Assembly (NCBI RefSeq): GCF_000719865.1
Contig: NZ_JOID01000050.1
Coordinates: 1-19,982, forward strand
Length of the DNA: 19,982 bases
DNA from: Streptomyces albus subsp. albus
Lineage (GTDB): Bacteria; Actinomycetota; Actinomycetes; Streptomycetales; Streptomycetaceae
Direction of reading: 5' to 3'
Part shown: positions 1 through 8,191 of the stretch, piece after piece
Layout: each line of letters begins with the position of its first letter
Position numbering within the stretch: position 1 is the first letter of the stretch
The notes under the pieces: generated by a model
The model's database searches: none
What the model was told of the DNA's origin: nothing
The model's input: the letters and a program-made list of their open reading frames with translations, nothing else
Position numbers and translations under genes: made by a program

Positions 1-94
1 ACCTCGAACAGCCCATCCCCATCACGCATACCAGGATCATCCCGCATGAATGATCACGAGCTACACGCGGGTTGCCCGTTACTGAGACACGCTC
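1..94. mobile_element. End of an insertion sequence (partial, runs off the left edge)
   Basis: The outermost bases, read inward on the minus strand, start GAGCGTGTCTCAGTAACGGG. They match the terminus at the right end of the window in inverted orientation at 21 of 23 positions, and the match then stops. This is what the two terminal repeats of one element type look like. The element abuts CTAG (95-98), which fits a YTAR-type 4-base target as used by IS5- and IS701-type elements. The family is not proven because no complete transposase is visible. Reading inward on the minus strand an ATG-initiated frame opens near 46 and runs off the edge, so this may be the 5' end of the transposase gene, pointing left. 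Confidence 0.75.
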
Positions 95-188
95 CTAGCT
101 CCGACTCGTCTGCAGTGGAGTCCAGGTGGTCGATGGCGATGTCCGGCGCCATCCTGGCGGGGAACGGGTGGATCGTCCTTGCACCCAT
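54..188 (-). pseudogene. DNA methyltransferase N-terminus, truncated by the insertion sequence
   Basis: A leftward frame starts at ATG (188) behind a GAAGGAG site. It encodes MGARTIHPFPARMAPDIAID followed by an acidic stretch. The IHPFPARMAP-type motif is typical of the start of actinobacterial N4/N6-type DNA methylases, just ahead of the S-adenosylmethionine-binding domain. After codon 30 the frame enters CTAG and the insertion-sequence end, and it stops at 54-56 after 44 residues. All catalytic motifs are absent, so this copy is non-functional unless the rest lies across the element and is rejoined. The assignment rests on one motif and a well-placed start. The gene shares its strand with the small membrane protein upstream (87-base gap), so the two may have formed an operon. 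Confidence 0.6.
72..94. repeat. Terminal inverted repeat, left copy
   Basis: This 23-base stretch is the reverse complement of 19889-19911 with only two mismatches (repeat positions 10 and 12). Similarity ends immediately inside the repeat. That argues that these are the two different ends of the same element type rather than the same end twice. Confidence 0.8.
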
Positions 189-275
189 CAGCACTCCTTC
201 GACTCGTACGTTCCGGCACGAGCAGGCGTGCTCCTAGAGGCCGTTCACCCTCCTATCATCCCAGGGGCGCGGGAG

Positions 276-623
276 TCAGGTCAAAGAAGCCTGCCGGCGT
301 GTCCGAGCGTATCGGCAGCCTCCCACACGCTCCTGGCGCCTGCGCCGCACGAGGTGGACCAGGCTGACGGGGCCGATCCAGAGGAACTTGAAGGCGTTCC
401 AGACCAACAGCAGGACCAGCAGGTAGAGCCAGCCGGGGCCGCCGTCGTTGATGATCGTGGTGCAGATCGCCGCGGCGTAGAAGTAGACCCCGGCGAGCAG
501 CATCGCGGGGACGCCCCACTTCAGGCCGCGCCGTGTGTGGATCGCGTTCAGCAGCAGATTCGTGGGTGCGTAGCGGAGTACGCCATAGCCTCGTGCGCTG
601 AGCGCCACGGACGTGCGGAGCAT
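276..623 (-). CDS. Small two-helix membrane protein, conserved in actinobacterial ICEs
   Basis: The protein has 115 residues. The start is ATG at 623, preceded on the minus strand by a purine-rich GAGGAAAGAGG. An N-terminal segment containing [20 protein letters not shown] is followed by two hydrophobic segments (about residues 36-60 and 67-92) and a basic Arg-rich tail, which suggests a cytoplasmic C-terminus. Relatives recalled from actinobacterial mobile elements are sometimes labelled 'sulfate permease', but at this length it cannot be a whole SulP transporter and no SulP or STAS motif is visible. The function is unknown. It is divergent from dprA across a 210-base intergenic region and lies upstream of the methylase remnant on the same strand. 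Confidence 0.7.
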   Translation of the reverse strand: MLRTSVALSARGYGVLRYAPTNLLLNAIHTRRGLKWGVPAMLLAGVYFYAAAICTTIINDGGPGWLYLLVLLLVWNAFKFLWIGPVSLVHLVRRRRQERVGGCRYARTRRQASLT

Positions 624-833
624 TGCGGGCCTCTTTCCTCGTCATAGCGCGACGGTGTTCCGTCGTAGAGGCGGCTATGAACCGAGTGCCCGCGAGGGGC
701 CGTCCCGAAGGACCCGCGTAGTTTGCTGAACCTGCCTCGCTACCGAGTTTACGACTGTCCTATGACAGAGGGAACCCCATCGGCAGGCGGGCGTGTACCT
801 CGTCGGTGACCTTGGAGCGAGAGGACATCGATC
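624..833. promoter_or_regulatory. Divergent intergenic region between the small membrane gene and dprA
   Basis: These 210 bases separate two divergent genes and should hold both promoters. A perfect hairpin, CGACGG-tgtt-CCGTCG, lies at 650-665, 27 bases upstream of the leftward start. It could be an operator or a leader structure. The dprA ribosome binding site is the purine run GAGAGGA at about 819-825. A TTGCTG near 722 could be a -35 element, but no convincing -10 lies at the right distance, so promoters are not assigned. Confidence 0.35.
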
Positions 834-1838
834 ATGGCCACGTTGGCGGAGCAGGTGCAGGGTGAGCGGATGGCGCGGGTCGCGTTGTCGATGATCGCCG
901 AGCCGAACGACCGGATCACCGGGTACGTCCTGGCCCGTCACGGCGGGGTCGAGACGCTGCGGCTGGTCGAGTCCGACGCCGAGGTGCCCGGCCTGGCACG
1001 CGCTGACGTGTTGATGTGGCGCGAACGGGTGGCGGCGCGGATCACGCCCGGCCTGCCGGATCAGTTAGCGCAGGCGGAGCGGCACGGGTTCAGCACCCTC
1101 ATCCCGGCCGACGAGGAATGGCCCGCCGGGCTGAACGACCTGAGCGATCGTGCGCCGTACCTGCTGTGGACACGCGGCGCGGTCTCGTTCCTGACGACGG
1201 CGCTGAGTGATCGGGCCACGATCACCGGCTCACGCGCCGCGACCTCCTACGGCGAGCACGTCGCAGGCGAGCTGGCGACAGGTCTTGCCGATGAGGAACG
1301 AGTCGTCGTCTCCGGCGGCGCCTACGGGATCGAAGGGGCCGCGCACAAGAGCGTGCTCGCCGCGAGCGGTCAGACGATCGCGGTCCTGGCGAACGGGTTG
1401 GATCGCCCCTACCCGGCCGGGCACAGCGAGATGTTGAACCGGATCGGAGATGTCGGGCTGCTGGTGAGCGAGCTGCCGCCCGGAGCCGCGCCGACCAGGC
1501 ATAGGTTCCTGTCTCGCAACCGCCTGCTGGCGGCGCTCTCGGGTGCGACCGTGATCCCCGAGGCCGGTTCCCGGTCCGGGTCGATGACTACCGTCCTCGC
1601 CGCACGCGAACTCGGCCGGGGCGTCGGCGCTGTGCCTGGCCCGGTGACCAGCGTGGCGAGCGCGGGGCCGAACGAACTCATCAGGCAAGGCTTCGCCTCA
1701 CTCGTCACTCAGCCAAGCGACGTGATCGACCTGCTCGACGCCGACAGAACCCCGAACCGGACTGTGACGCGGCCCGAGGTCGGACGCGAGTTCGGGCATC
1801 GGCGCCCGTCGCCGGGCACGCCGGGGCGCTCTCTCTGA
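834..1838 (+). CDS. dprA: DprA/Smf-like DNA-processing protein
   Basis: The protein has 334 residues. DprA proteins bind single-stranded DNA and load RecA; on conjugative elements they may protect or convert incoming single strands. The Rossmann-fold core carries the family signatures: GSR near residues 131-133, SGGAYGIEGAAH near 160-171 (canonical SGxAxGID), RFLSRNRLLAALS near 224-236, and EAGSRSGSMTT near 243-253, followed by VPGPVTS. The N-terminal roughly 110 residues form a helical region. The chosen ATG (834) has GAGAGGA upstream and the protein begins directly with the expected helical domain. The C-terminus lacks a clear winged-helix domain and ends in a basic tail. The gene converges on the relaxase gene with only 21 bases between stops, and no strong terminator is visible there. 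This is likely an element-borne copy separate from the chromosomal dprA. Confidence 0.92.
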   Translation: MATLAEQVQGERMARVALSMIAEPNDRITGYVLARHGGVETLRLVESDAEVPGLARADVLMWRERVAARITPGLPDQLAQAERHGFSTLIPADEEWPAGLNDLSDRAPYLLWTRGAVSFLTTALSDRATITGSRAATSYGEHVAGELATGLADEERVVVSGGAYGIEGAAHKSVLAASGQTIAVLANGLDRPYPAGHSEMLNRIGDVGLLVSELPPGAAPTRHRFLSRNRLLAALSGATVIPEAGSRSGSMTTVLAARELGRGVGAVPGPVTSVASAGPNELIRQGFASLVTQPSDVIDLLDADRTPNRTVTRPEVGREFGHRRPSPGTPGRSL

Positions 1839-1859
1839 CGGCGGCCATCGCTGGACGGT

Positions 1860-4800
1860 TCACAAGCTCGGTGCGGGGCGTGATGTGGTCGCTGGCCGCG
1901 CCGCATCAGCCGTCGCGCCTTCGTGAGCGATCGCCTGGGCACGGTTGAGGGCGGCGCGGGCGCGGATGGCGTCGATCTTCTGGCTGGTGCTCTCCGGCGT
2001 CGGGCCGAGCGGGGTCCGGTCGTCGGTGATGCCGTAGCGGTCGCGGTAGGCGGCGATCGTGCGGGCAGCGCGCCACCACGCCGCCTTCTGCTTCTCGCCC
2101 CTCGGTTCCGTGCCGAGGTCGGCCGTCCACGGTTCCTCATCGGTGAGGGAGCCACGGAGCACGGCGTCGACGCGGGCTTCGATCAGCTCGCGGCGCTCGT
2201 TCAGGGCTTGCCGCATGTCCTCGGCCATCTGCCCGCCGGCGTGCGGGATCAGTCCGACGATCAGCCTCGGGGGCTTGCGAGTGCGGCCGGAGCCGGCGGG
2301 CCGGGCGGTGGCGCGCGCGACGCGGGCGTGGAGGACGGAGGCGATGTCGTCGGTATCGTCCAGGCTCCGCGCGGCAATGAGCCGCGGGAGCAGCGTGTCG
2401 AGGTCGTGGTGGTTGGCCTCGGCGTGGCGCAGCTCGGCCGACAGTGCGCCGTAGGCGTCGGAGCCGAGCACGTCTTCGATCTGTTCGGCGGTGAGGCCGG
2501 ACGCGGCGAGCAAGGTCGCCCAGCGGTCGTGCTGGGCGGCTTGCGCGATCGTGTCGTACTCGGCCGCGAGTTGGGCGATCGAGCCCCAGCGGTCTTGCTC
2601 GGCGGTGATCGTCTCGTGCGCGGATAGCTCGGCGCCGATGTGCTGCAACACGCCGTAGAGGATCGAGCGGGCGGTGACGTTCGGGTTGTCGCCGGGATGC
2701 GGCACCGCGTGTTCGGCGTCCTCTCGGTCGACGGCGACGTAAGCGTGGTTGCTGTGGGCGCCGCGGGTCATGGAGACGTAGAAGTTCTCCCGCGTCGTGG
2801 TGGCGGTGACGACCGCGTGCGCGGTGTCAGTGGTGACCCCTTGGGCGCGGTGCGCGGTGATCGCGTAGCCGAGGTCCAGGTGCTCGGCCACGTAGTCGGC
2901 CGGCAGGACGATCCCGCCGCCGAACCTGCGCCCGGCCGGGCGGATGCTGACCGACCCGTCCTCGCGAACTCCGGTGACGGTCCAGCGGGAGCCGTTGCGG
3001 ACCCAGATTCGGCCGTTGCGGAGCCGCCGGTCGTTCTCGCGGGTGATGACCAGATCGCCCTCCGAGACCGCGGTGCCGTCGTGTAGGGCGATTTCGCGGG
3101 TGGGATTCACGGTGCCGTCGATGATCCGATCCGCCCGCGCTCTGGTGTTCAGCTCGATGACGGTCGCGTGGGTCTCGGTGACCAGGATCGACGCGCGCCC
3201 GGCGGCAAGATCAGCCCGCCATACGGTGTAGGCGGCGTCGATCATCGCTTCCTCGTCGCCGCCGGTGATCCGGCCGTGCTCGATCAGGGTGTCGATCGCC
3301 TCAGCGCGGCCGTGGCGGAGCTGCAGCGAGGTGGTCTTCTCCCACTCGTTGGTGAAGCGGTGCAGATCGGTCAGCTCCGGGGCGTCGTCGCGATCGTGCA
3401 CGAGCATGGCGAAACTGCCGCCGGCGCCCGGTGATTGGAGCTGGCCCCAGTCGCCGACCAGGAGGACTTTCGCGCCGGACTTCTCGGCCTCGTGGGTGAG
3501 CCGATCCAGCGACATCGTGCCGGCCAGGCTCGCCTCGTCGATGATGACGAGCTGCCCGGTGGTGAACGTGGTCCCGTACATGAGGTGGTTCTGCCACCAC
3601 TTCGCCGTGTTCTCCGTGGCGATGCCGAGGTCATCGGCGAGGACCTGCGCGGCGACCGCTGAGGGGGCGAGCCCGATCACCGAGCCGGTGCCGTGCTCCT
3701 TCTCCCACGCCCTGCGGAGCCCGTTCATCGCTGTCGTCTTCCCGGCCCCGGCCGGGCCGACCAGCACGTCCACGACGCGACCGGAGACCGCGATCGCCGC
3801 GATGGCGGTGGCCTGATCCTCGCCGAGCACCCGGCCGCGTGCGTCGGGCTTGCGGGCGATCCTCTCGACCGTATCCAACGGCACGGTCGGTCCCGTTGTC
3901 GCGGCGGAGCGGGCCAGGAGTCGGTCTTCGGCGGCCAGCAGGACTTCGGATGAGAACAGGGTCGAGGCGTGCGGCCGGAACCGAGAGGTGCCGTCCACGC
4001 GGCGGAACTGCAACGGGCTCGACGCCAGCTCCGGCGGCGTCAACCGCAGCGAAGCGTGCTCGGCGGCATCGACCACGAGCCCGGTGATCGCCTCCCGGTC
4101 CTGGATGCTGGCGAACCGCCACCCCATCAACTGCCGGGAAGCTTCGGCATGCAGGTTCCAGCGAGTCCAGGTCGAACGCTTCTCACCGACCGCCTCCATC
4201 ACGGTCTGCCCAACCTCATGCACCACATCCAACGGCACATCATCGTCGCGCAACACCCGCCGCGGCGCCTGCGCGTTCGCCGTGGTCAGCGTGCGCGCCC
4301 AGCCATTCGGGTCCCGGCGCAGCACCCGGCCGGCGCGTTGCCGCCACTCGCGGGTGAGGTCGGCCAGTGACCGGACCTGCTTCTCCGGCCTCGTCGCGAG
4401 CGTCGCCTGCGCCCGCAGTTTCAGCACCGTTCGCGCGGAGGGCTGCCGACCGTGCCTGGCGACGTACTCCGCGATCAGGCGGTCTTTCTCGGCCTCGATG
4501 TGCCGGGACCGGGTGGAGAACTCGGCCACCAATTCGTCGGGCACGCCCTCGATTTCCCAGGCCGGGTTCCGATCCCGGCCTCGCTCGCGCGCTTCCCACT
4601 CCACGCCGAGGACACGGGTGAGCTGATCGGCCAGGGCCGCGTTGTAGAGCTCCGAGACCGCGACGACCACCGCGTGCATCGGCCGGCCCGCGAGGGTCCG
4701 CCAACGCCCGTCCTGCACGGTCAGGACCTTGTTGCTGATGACGACGTGGGTGTGCAACTGCGGGTCGCCGGCGCGGCTGTCGTAATGATCGAACGCCGCG

Positions 4801-5426
4801 GCCACAACCCCGGCGACATCGACGTGCGCAACCGCGCCGTCCGGGCCGGTTGCACCGACGCGGGTGGTCGCAACCTCGCGTTCGAGGAACGCAACCAGCT
4901 CTGCAACCGCCACATGATGAGCGTCCGCAATCAGGGCTTGGGTGCCCGCGTCCGCAACCGCCCAGATCGTGGAGACCGACTTCGGCACGCTGAACGTGAA
5001 GTCATAGCCCGCCACCGCACGGCGAGTGCCGCGCTCGGCTTCCTCTGCCTCGATCGCGGCCACTTCCTGCGATCGAGTCGCCGGCCCCAACTCGGGGTCG
5101 AGGGCGTCGACGCGCTGCTTGATCCGCTCGGTGATCGCCGCGAACTGCTGGTAGGCGCGGCCCAGCGGCTCGCCCGTGATCGGGTCATGGCCCATCCCGA
5201 CCAACAGCGCGAGCTGAGCTTCTGAGACCTGCGCTCCCTCGACCAGCTCGCCGTGCCCGAGACGACCCAGCCCCGAGCCCATCCAGAAGCCCGGCGGCGT
5301 GCCCGCCTCCGCGTAGTAGCGAGTCAGCGGCGTGGACAGCGAGCGATCGCCGTCGCCCGCGGCGATGGACTTCAACAGGTACTTGTAGCCATCGCCCGCG
5401 CTCATCACGCGCATCGAAACCGTCAC
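1860..5426 (-). CDS. traA: MobF-family conjugative relaxase/helicase (TraA-like)
   Basis: The 1188-residue protein nicks the transfer origin and unwinds the strand to be transferred. I place the start at GTG (5426): an AAGGAG lies about 9 bases upstream, and the product then begins VTVSMRVMSAGDGYKYLL, the usual start for this family. The frame is open for 83 more codons upstream to ATG 5675, but that stretch has atypical composition and crosses the start of the divergent ABC gene. Visible motifs are candidate catalytic tyrosines (Tyr14/16 and Tyr37-38 in LTRYYAEAGTPPG), the metal-binding histidines in HYDSRAGDPQLHTHVV (His225, His227), Walker A GPAGAGKTT (Lys563), Walker B VIIDEAS (about 627-633), GDWGQLQSPGAGGSF, and late helicase motifs GYAITAHRAQG (about 855) and FYVSMTRG (about 883). 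The last 300 or so residues are helical and charged. The gene is intact by length and motif content. It is transcribed away from the cargo operon. Confidence 0.95.
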   Translation of the reverse strand: MTVSMRVMSAGDGYKYLLKSIAAGDGDRSLSTPLTRYYAEAGTPPGFWMGSGLGRLGHGELVEGAQVSEAQLALLVGMGHDPITGEPLGRAYQQFAAITERIKQRVDALDPELGPATRSQEVAAIEAEEAERGTRRAVAGYDFTFSVPKSVSTIWAVADAGTQALIADAHHVAVAELVAFLEREVATTRVGATGPDGAVAHVDVAGVVAAAFDHYDSRAGDPQLHTHVVISNKVLTVQDGRWRTLAGRPMHAVVVAVSELYNAALADQLTRVLGVEWEARERGRDRNPAWEIEGVPDELVAEFSTRSRHIEAEKDRLIAEYVARHGRQPSARTVLKLRAQATLATRPEKQVRSLADLTREWRQRAGRVLRRDPNGWARTLTTANAQAPRRVLRDDDVPLDVVHEVGQTVMEAVGEKRSTWTRWNLHAEASRQLMGWRFASIQDREAITGLVVDAAEHASLRLTPPELASSPLQFRRVDGTSRFRPHASTLFSSEVLLAAEDRLLARSAATTGPTVPLDTVERIARKPDARGRVLGEDQATAIAAIAVSGRVVDVLVGPAGAGKTTAMNGLRRAWEKEHGTGSVIGLAPSAVAAQVLADDLGIATENTAKWWQNHLMYGTTFTTGQLVIIDEASLAGTMSLDRLTHEAEKSGAKVLLVGDWGQLQSPGAGGSFAMLVHDRDDAPELTDLHRFTNEWEKTTSLQLRHGRAEAIDTLIEHGRITGGDEEAMIDAAYTVWRADLAAGRASILVTETHATVIELNTRARADRIIDGTVNPTREIALHDGTAVSEGDLVITRENDRRLRNGRIWVRNGSRWTVTGVREDGSVSIRPAGRRFGGGIVLPADYVAEHLDLGYAITAHRAQGVTTDTAHAVVTATTTRENFYVSMTRGAHSNHAYVAVDREDAEHAVPHPGDNPNVTARSILYGVLQHIGAELSAHETITAEQDRWGSIAQLAAEYDTIAQAAQHDRWATLLAASGLTAEQIEDVLGSDAYGALSAELRHAEANHHDLDTLLPRLIAARSLDDTDDIASVLHARVARATARPAGSGRTRKPPRLIVGLIPHAGGQMAEDMRQALNERRELIEARVDAVLRGSLTDEEPWTADLGTEPRGEKQKAAWWRAARTIAAYRDRYGITDDRTPLGPTPESTSQKIDAIRARAALNRAQAIAHEGATADAARPATTSRPAPSL

Positions 5427-5610
5427 CTGGGCTGCTCCTTCCGCCGACGTTCGGAGGGCAGGTGAGCCCGCGAGGCCGGTCGCATCCGATGCGGCTCGGG
5501 ACGGTCGCGCCTCGTCTGAAAGACGTGTGGGCGCTCCTGGCGCCGCGTGACCAGGCACCCTGTCCGTGTCGCGCCTCCGGGCAGAGCTGCGAGAAGCCGC
5601 GGGCCTACAG

Positions 5611-5630
5611 CGTTCAGCAATTTGTGAACG
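5611..5630. promoter_or_regulatory. Operator-like palindrome upstream of the ABC operon
   Basis: The arms CGTTCA (5611-5616) and TGAACG (5625-5630) are perfect inverted repeats separated by an AT-richer 8-base spacer in otherwise GC-rich DNA. The site covers the expected -35 region of the promoter for the ABC operon. MarR/GbsR-type regulators bind such palindromes as dimers, and the last gene of the operon encodes one, so autoregulation is the simplest inference. Confidence 0.55.
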
Positions 5631-5636
5631 TTCTGG

Positions 5637-5648
5637 TAGGCTCATATC
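5637..5648 (+). promoter_or_regulatory. -10 element TAGGCT of a probable leaderless promoter
   Basis: TAGGCT (5637-5642) fits the actinobacterial TANNNT -10 pattern and ends 6 bases before the ATG at 5649. Transcription would therefore begin at or next to the start codon. No ribosome binding site precedes that ATG, which agrees with a leaderless transcript, common in this phylum. Confidence 0.45.
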
Positions 5649-6575
5649 ATGACCGGAACTGACCATGTGATCCATGCCGCCGGACTTCGGAAGTCGTTCG
5701 GTCGTACCGCCGCGCTGGACGGCCTAGACCTGGAGGTGCAGGCAGGTGAAGTACACGGGCTGCTCGGACCGAACGGCGCAGGCAAGTCGACGGTGATCCG
5801 TGTCCTGCTGGGGCTGTACCGGCCAGACGGTGGGGTCGTGCTCCTGTTCGGACGCGACCCGTGGCACGACCCTGAGGTGTTGCATCGCCGGCTGGCGTAC
5901 GTGCCGGGGGACGTGAACCTGTGGCCGAGTTTGTCCGGGGGCGAGGCAATTGACCTGCTGATCCGGTTGCGCGGCGGTGATCCAGCGGCCTCGGATCGGG
6001 AGCGTCTCATTGAGGCGTTCGAACTCGACCCGAGTAAACCCATCCGGTCCTACTCGAAGGGGAACCGGCAGAAGGTCGCTCTGGTTGCGGCGTTCGCTCT
6101 GCCGACCGAGTTGTACATCCTTGATGAGCCCACGTCGGGCTTGGACCCGCTGATGGAGCAGCGGTTCACGGAGGAGGTTGCCCGTGTCGCGCAGCATGGA
6201 GCAGCGGTGCTGCTGTCGAGTCACATCCTCGCCGAGGTCGAAGAGCTTGCCGACCGCCTCTCGATCATCCGCCGTGGCCGGACGGTCGAGACCGGCAGCC
6301 TGGAGCAGCTACGGCATCTGACGGCGAGTCGGTACACGGTGGAGGCGGACGTCGACGAGGCTCGCCTCCAGGAGCTGCGCGCGGTCGGCACCGACCTGAG
6401 CCACGACAAGACAACACTGTCGTTCAGCGTCGAGCCTCACGATACAGATAGAGTCCTCGGCATCCTGTCGCAACTCAAGGTCCGGAACCTGGTGGTCGCC
6501 CCCACGTCGCTTGAGGACCTGTTCATGCAGCACTACGGGGACGACCTCGCTGCCGAGAAGGCCAGCAATCGATGA
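5649..6575 (+). CDS. ABC transporter ATP-binding protein, drug-exporter type
   Basis: The 308-residue protein is the ATPase of an exporter whose membrane partner is the next gene. Motifs are Walker A GPNGAGKST (residues 40-48), a variant signature SYSKGNRQKV (about 135-144), Walker B with D-loop YILDEPTSGLDP (about 158-169) and the H-loop SSHIL. A C-terminal accessory region of about 90 residues ends in a conserved-looking SLEDLFMQHYG. The architecture matches ATPases paired with polyketide- or tetronasin-type antibiotic exporters (DrrA/TnrB2-like). The substrate is not predictable. The start ATG lies 6 bases after a -10 element and has no Shine-Dalgarno, so it is probably leaderless. The stop overlaps the next start by four bases, implying translational coupling. 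Confidence 0.93.
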   Translation: MTGTDHVIHAAGLRKSFGRTAALDGLDLEVQAGEVHGLLGPNGAGKSTVIRVLLGLYRPDGGVVLLFGRDPWHDPEVLHRRLAYVPGDVNLWPSLSGGEAIDLLIRLRGGDPAASDRERLIEAFELDPSKPIRSYSKGNRQKVALVAAFALPTELYILDEPTSGLDPLMEQRFTEEVARVAQHGAAVLLSSHILAEVEELADRLSIIRRGRTVETGSLEQLRHLTASRYTVEADVDEARLQELRAVGTDLSHDKTTLSFSVEPHDTDRVLGILSQLKVRNLVVAPTSLEDLFMQHYGDDLAAEKASNR

Positions 6576-8191
6576 TGGCGCTCCGGATCCTCGTGGTCGC
6601 GGCGCTGCGCCGTGATCGTTGGCAGATCGCGATCTGGACCGCAGGTGTCTTCGTGGCGGCGCTCGTCAGCGCGGTCTCGACTGCTACCACGTACAGCAGC
6701 CACTCGGAACGCGTCAGCGCCCTGAGGCTCGTGATTGACAACCCTGCCTTTCTCATCAGCCGTGGCATGCCGCAAGGCCCGGAACCCGGAGCGTTCCTGT
6801 TCTTCCAGATGGGCATGGTCTTCGCCGTGATGTTCGCCGTCTTTGGCGTCCTGTTCGCGGTCCGGCACGGTCGCGCCGAAGAGGACGCAGGCGCGACTGA
6901 GTTGCTGCGCGCGGCAGCGACCAGTCATGTCTCCGGACTGGCCGCGAACCTCGTCGCGGGAGCAGTGGCGCAGGTCGTTCTCGCTGTCGGACTGTTCGGA
7001 GGCTTCGTCCTGGGCGGTGCACAAGCGGCGGGAAGCGCATGGGCGGGACTCGCGCTCGCGTTGATCGGCATCTCGTTCGGGGCCATCGGCGTGCTGTGTG
7101 GTCAGATGTTGTCCACCGGACGTGCAGCGATCGCCGCGGGCTTCGGAATCGTGGCGCTCTCATACACGGTCCGCGCGATCGCCGACGCCGTCTCCGCTGT
7201 CGATCCCGTCACGCTCCAGGCAGCGCCTCATCTGATCGCGTGGTTCTCACCGCTGAGCCTCACCGAGGTCATGAACCCCTTCGGTCAGGTCCACGTCGGT
7301 GCGCTCGCCGCACTCCTCATTGTCACCGCCGCCGTCGTAGCCGTGACGTTCCGCGTAGAGGGCACACGTCAGTTCGGCGCTTCGCTGATCCCCCAGCGTC
7401 CAGGACGCGCACATGGCACTGCATCGTTGCGCACACCCCTTCGTCTTGCACTGCGACTTCAACGCGGAACCCGCCTGCTCATGCTGGCCACCGGTCTTGC
7501 CGTCGGTGCCTTCGCCGCCGCGCTCGCCCTACTAGGCAGCGACGCCGCACAGGACGATCCCGCGATCGCTGCCACGATCCGCACCACGGTCGGTGAGGAT
7601 GGTCCGATCTACGATCTGCTGCTCGGATACACCATGCTCTTCGTCGCGGAGGCCGCTGCGATCGCCGGCGTGCTGGCGATACTGCGTGCCCGACGCGAAG
7701 AAATCAGCGGTAACACCGAGACCGTCCGAGGGACACCTGTCAGTCCTGGTCGCTGGATGACATCGCAGATCACGGTCGCCGGTCTCTCCGCGCTCATCGT
7801 CATCGCTACCTCATGGGTCGGCGCAGCCATCGTCTACCTATCCTGGGGAGCTTCCTGGAGCGAGGTCATCAGCTCCGTCCTCATGGCAGTCCTCGCCCAG
7901 TTGCCGGCCGCCGGCGTCTACATCGGACTCGCCTGCCTACTGTTTGCTCTCCTTCCACGGCACGCCCCCGCCACGATCTGGACCTTGGTGCTGATCGGCG
8001 TGTTCTTCGCGGAGTTCGGCGGACGAGCGAACCTGCCTGCCTGGCTCGTGACGACCACCCCCTTTGCTCACACCCCCCTCGTCACACTGCCGGACGCCAA
8101 CCTCGCTTCCCTGCTGTGGATGTCGGCCATAGCCCTGGCTTTCACCGCAGCCGCAATCATTCGCTACCCCCGAAGGGACCTGACCCCGTGA
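6572..8191 (+). CDS. ABC exporter permease (polyketide-antibiotic exporter type)
   Basis: The 539-residue polytopic membrane protein has about 12 hydrophobic segments in two similar halves. The first half begins after RRDRWQIAIWTAGVFVAAL and the second after LRLALRLQRGTRLLMLATGL. This two-half layout is that of the TnrB3-like 'exporter of polyketide antibiotics' permeases, which work with a DrrA-type ATPase such as the preceding gene. Two ATGs are adjacent (6572 and 6575). The first gives the common ATGA overlap with the ATPase stop and is taken as the start. A four-base GTGA overlap joins it to the downstream regulator. Charged cytoplasmic loops (for example RHGRAEEDAGATELLRAA and RARREEISGNTETVRGTP) are typical coupling loops. 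Which compound is moved cannot be read from sequence. Confidence 0.88.
   Translation: MMALRILVVAALRRDRWQIAIWTAGVFVAALVSAVSTATTYSSHSERVSALRLVIDNPAFLISRGMPQGPEPGAFLFFQMGMVFAVMFAVFGVLFAVRHGRAEEDAGATELLRAAATSHVSGLAANLVAGAVAQVVLAVGLFGGFVLGGAQAAGSAWAGLALALIGISFGAIGVLCGQMLSTGRAAIAAGFGIVALSYTVRAIADAVSAVDPVTLQAAPHLIAWFSPLSLTEVMNPFGQVHVGALAALLIVTAAVVAVTFRVEGTRQFGASLIPQRPGRAHGTASLRTPLRLALRLQRGTRLLMLATGLAVGAFAAALALLGSDAAQDDPAIAATIRTTVGEDGPIYDLLLGYTMLFVAEAAAIAGVLAILRARREEISGNTETVRGTPVSPGRWMTSQITVAGLSALIVIATSWVGAAIVYLSWGASWSEVISSVLMAVLAQLPAAGVYIGLACLLFALLPRHAPATIWTLVLIGVFFAEFGGRANLPAWLVTTTPFAHTPLVTLPDANLASLLWMSAIALAFTAAAIIRYPRRDLTP

Larger units (their letters stand above)
5427..5648. promoter_or_regulatory. 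Divergent region between the relaxase and the ABC operon; possible transfer-origin neighbourhood
   Basis: These 222 bases hold the relaxase ribosome binding site (near 5435-5440) and the ABC operon promoter. Three inverted repeats are visible: CGCATC-c-GATGCG at 5481-5493, GGCGC-tcctg-GCGCC at 5530-5544, and the operator-like palindrome at 5611-5630. MobF relaxases often act at an origin next to their own gene, so this region is one candidate for oriT, but no known nick site was recognised. Confidence 0.35.

Noticed and set aside
126..647. Rightward 173-codon frame over the left edge
   Set aside because: It is antisense to the membrane protein and methylase remnant, lacks a ribosome binding site and has shadow-like composition.
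1804..1817. GCCCG/CGGGC hairpin near the dprA end as a terminator
   Set aside because: It lies inside the coding region, has only five pairs and is not followed by a T-run.
5427..5675. N-terminal extension of the relaxase to ATG 5675
   Set aside because: It would add 83 residues of atypical composition, cross the ABC gene start and promoter, and ignore the well-placed AAGGAG and GTG at 5426 that yield the family's usual N-terminus.
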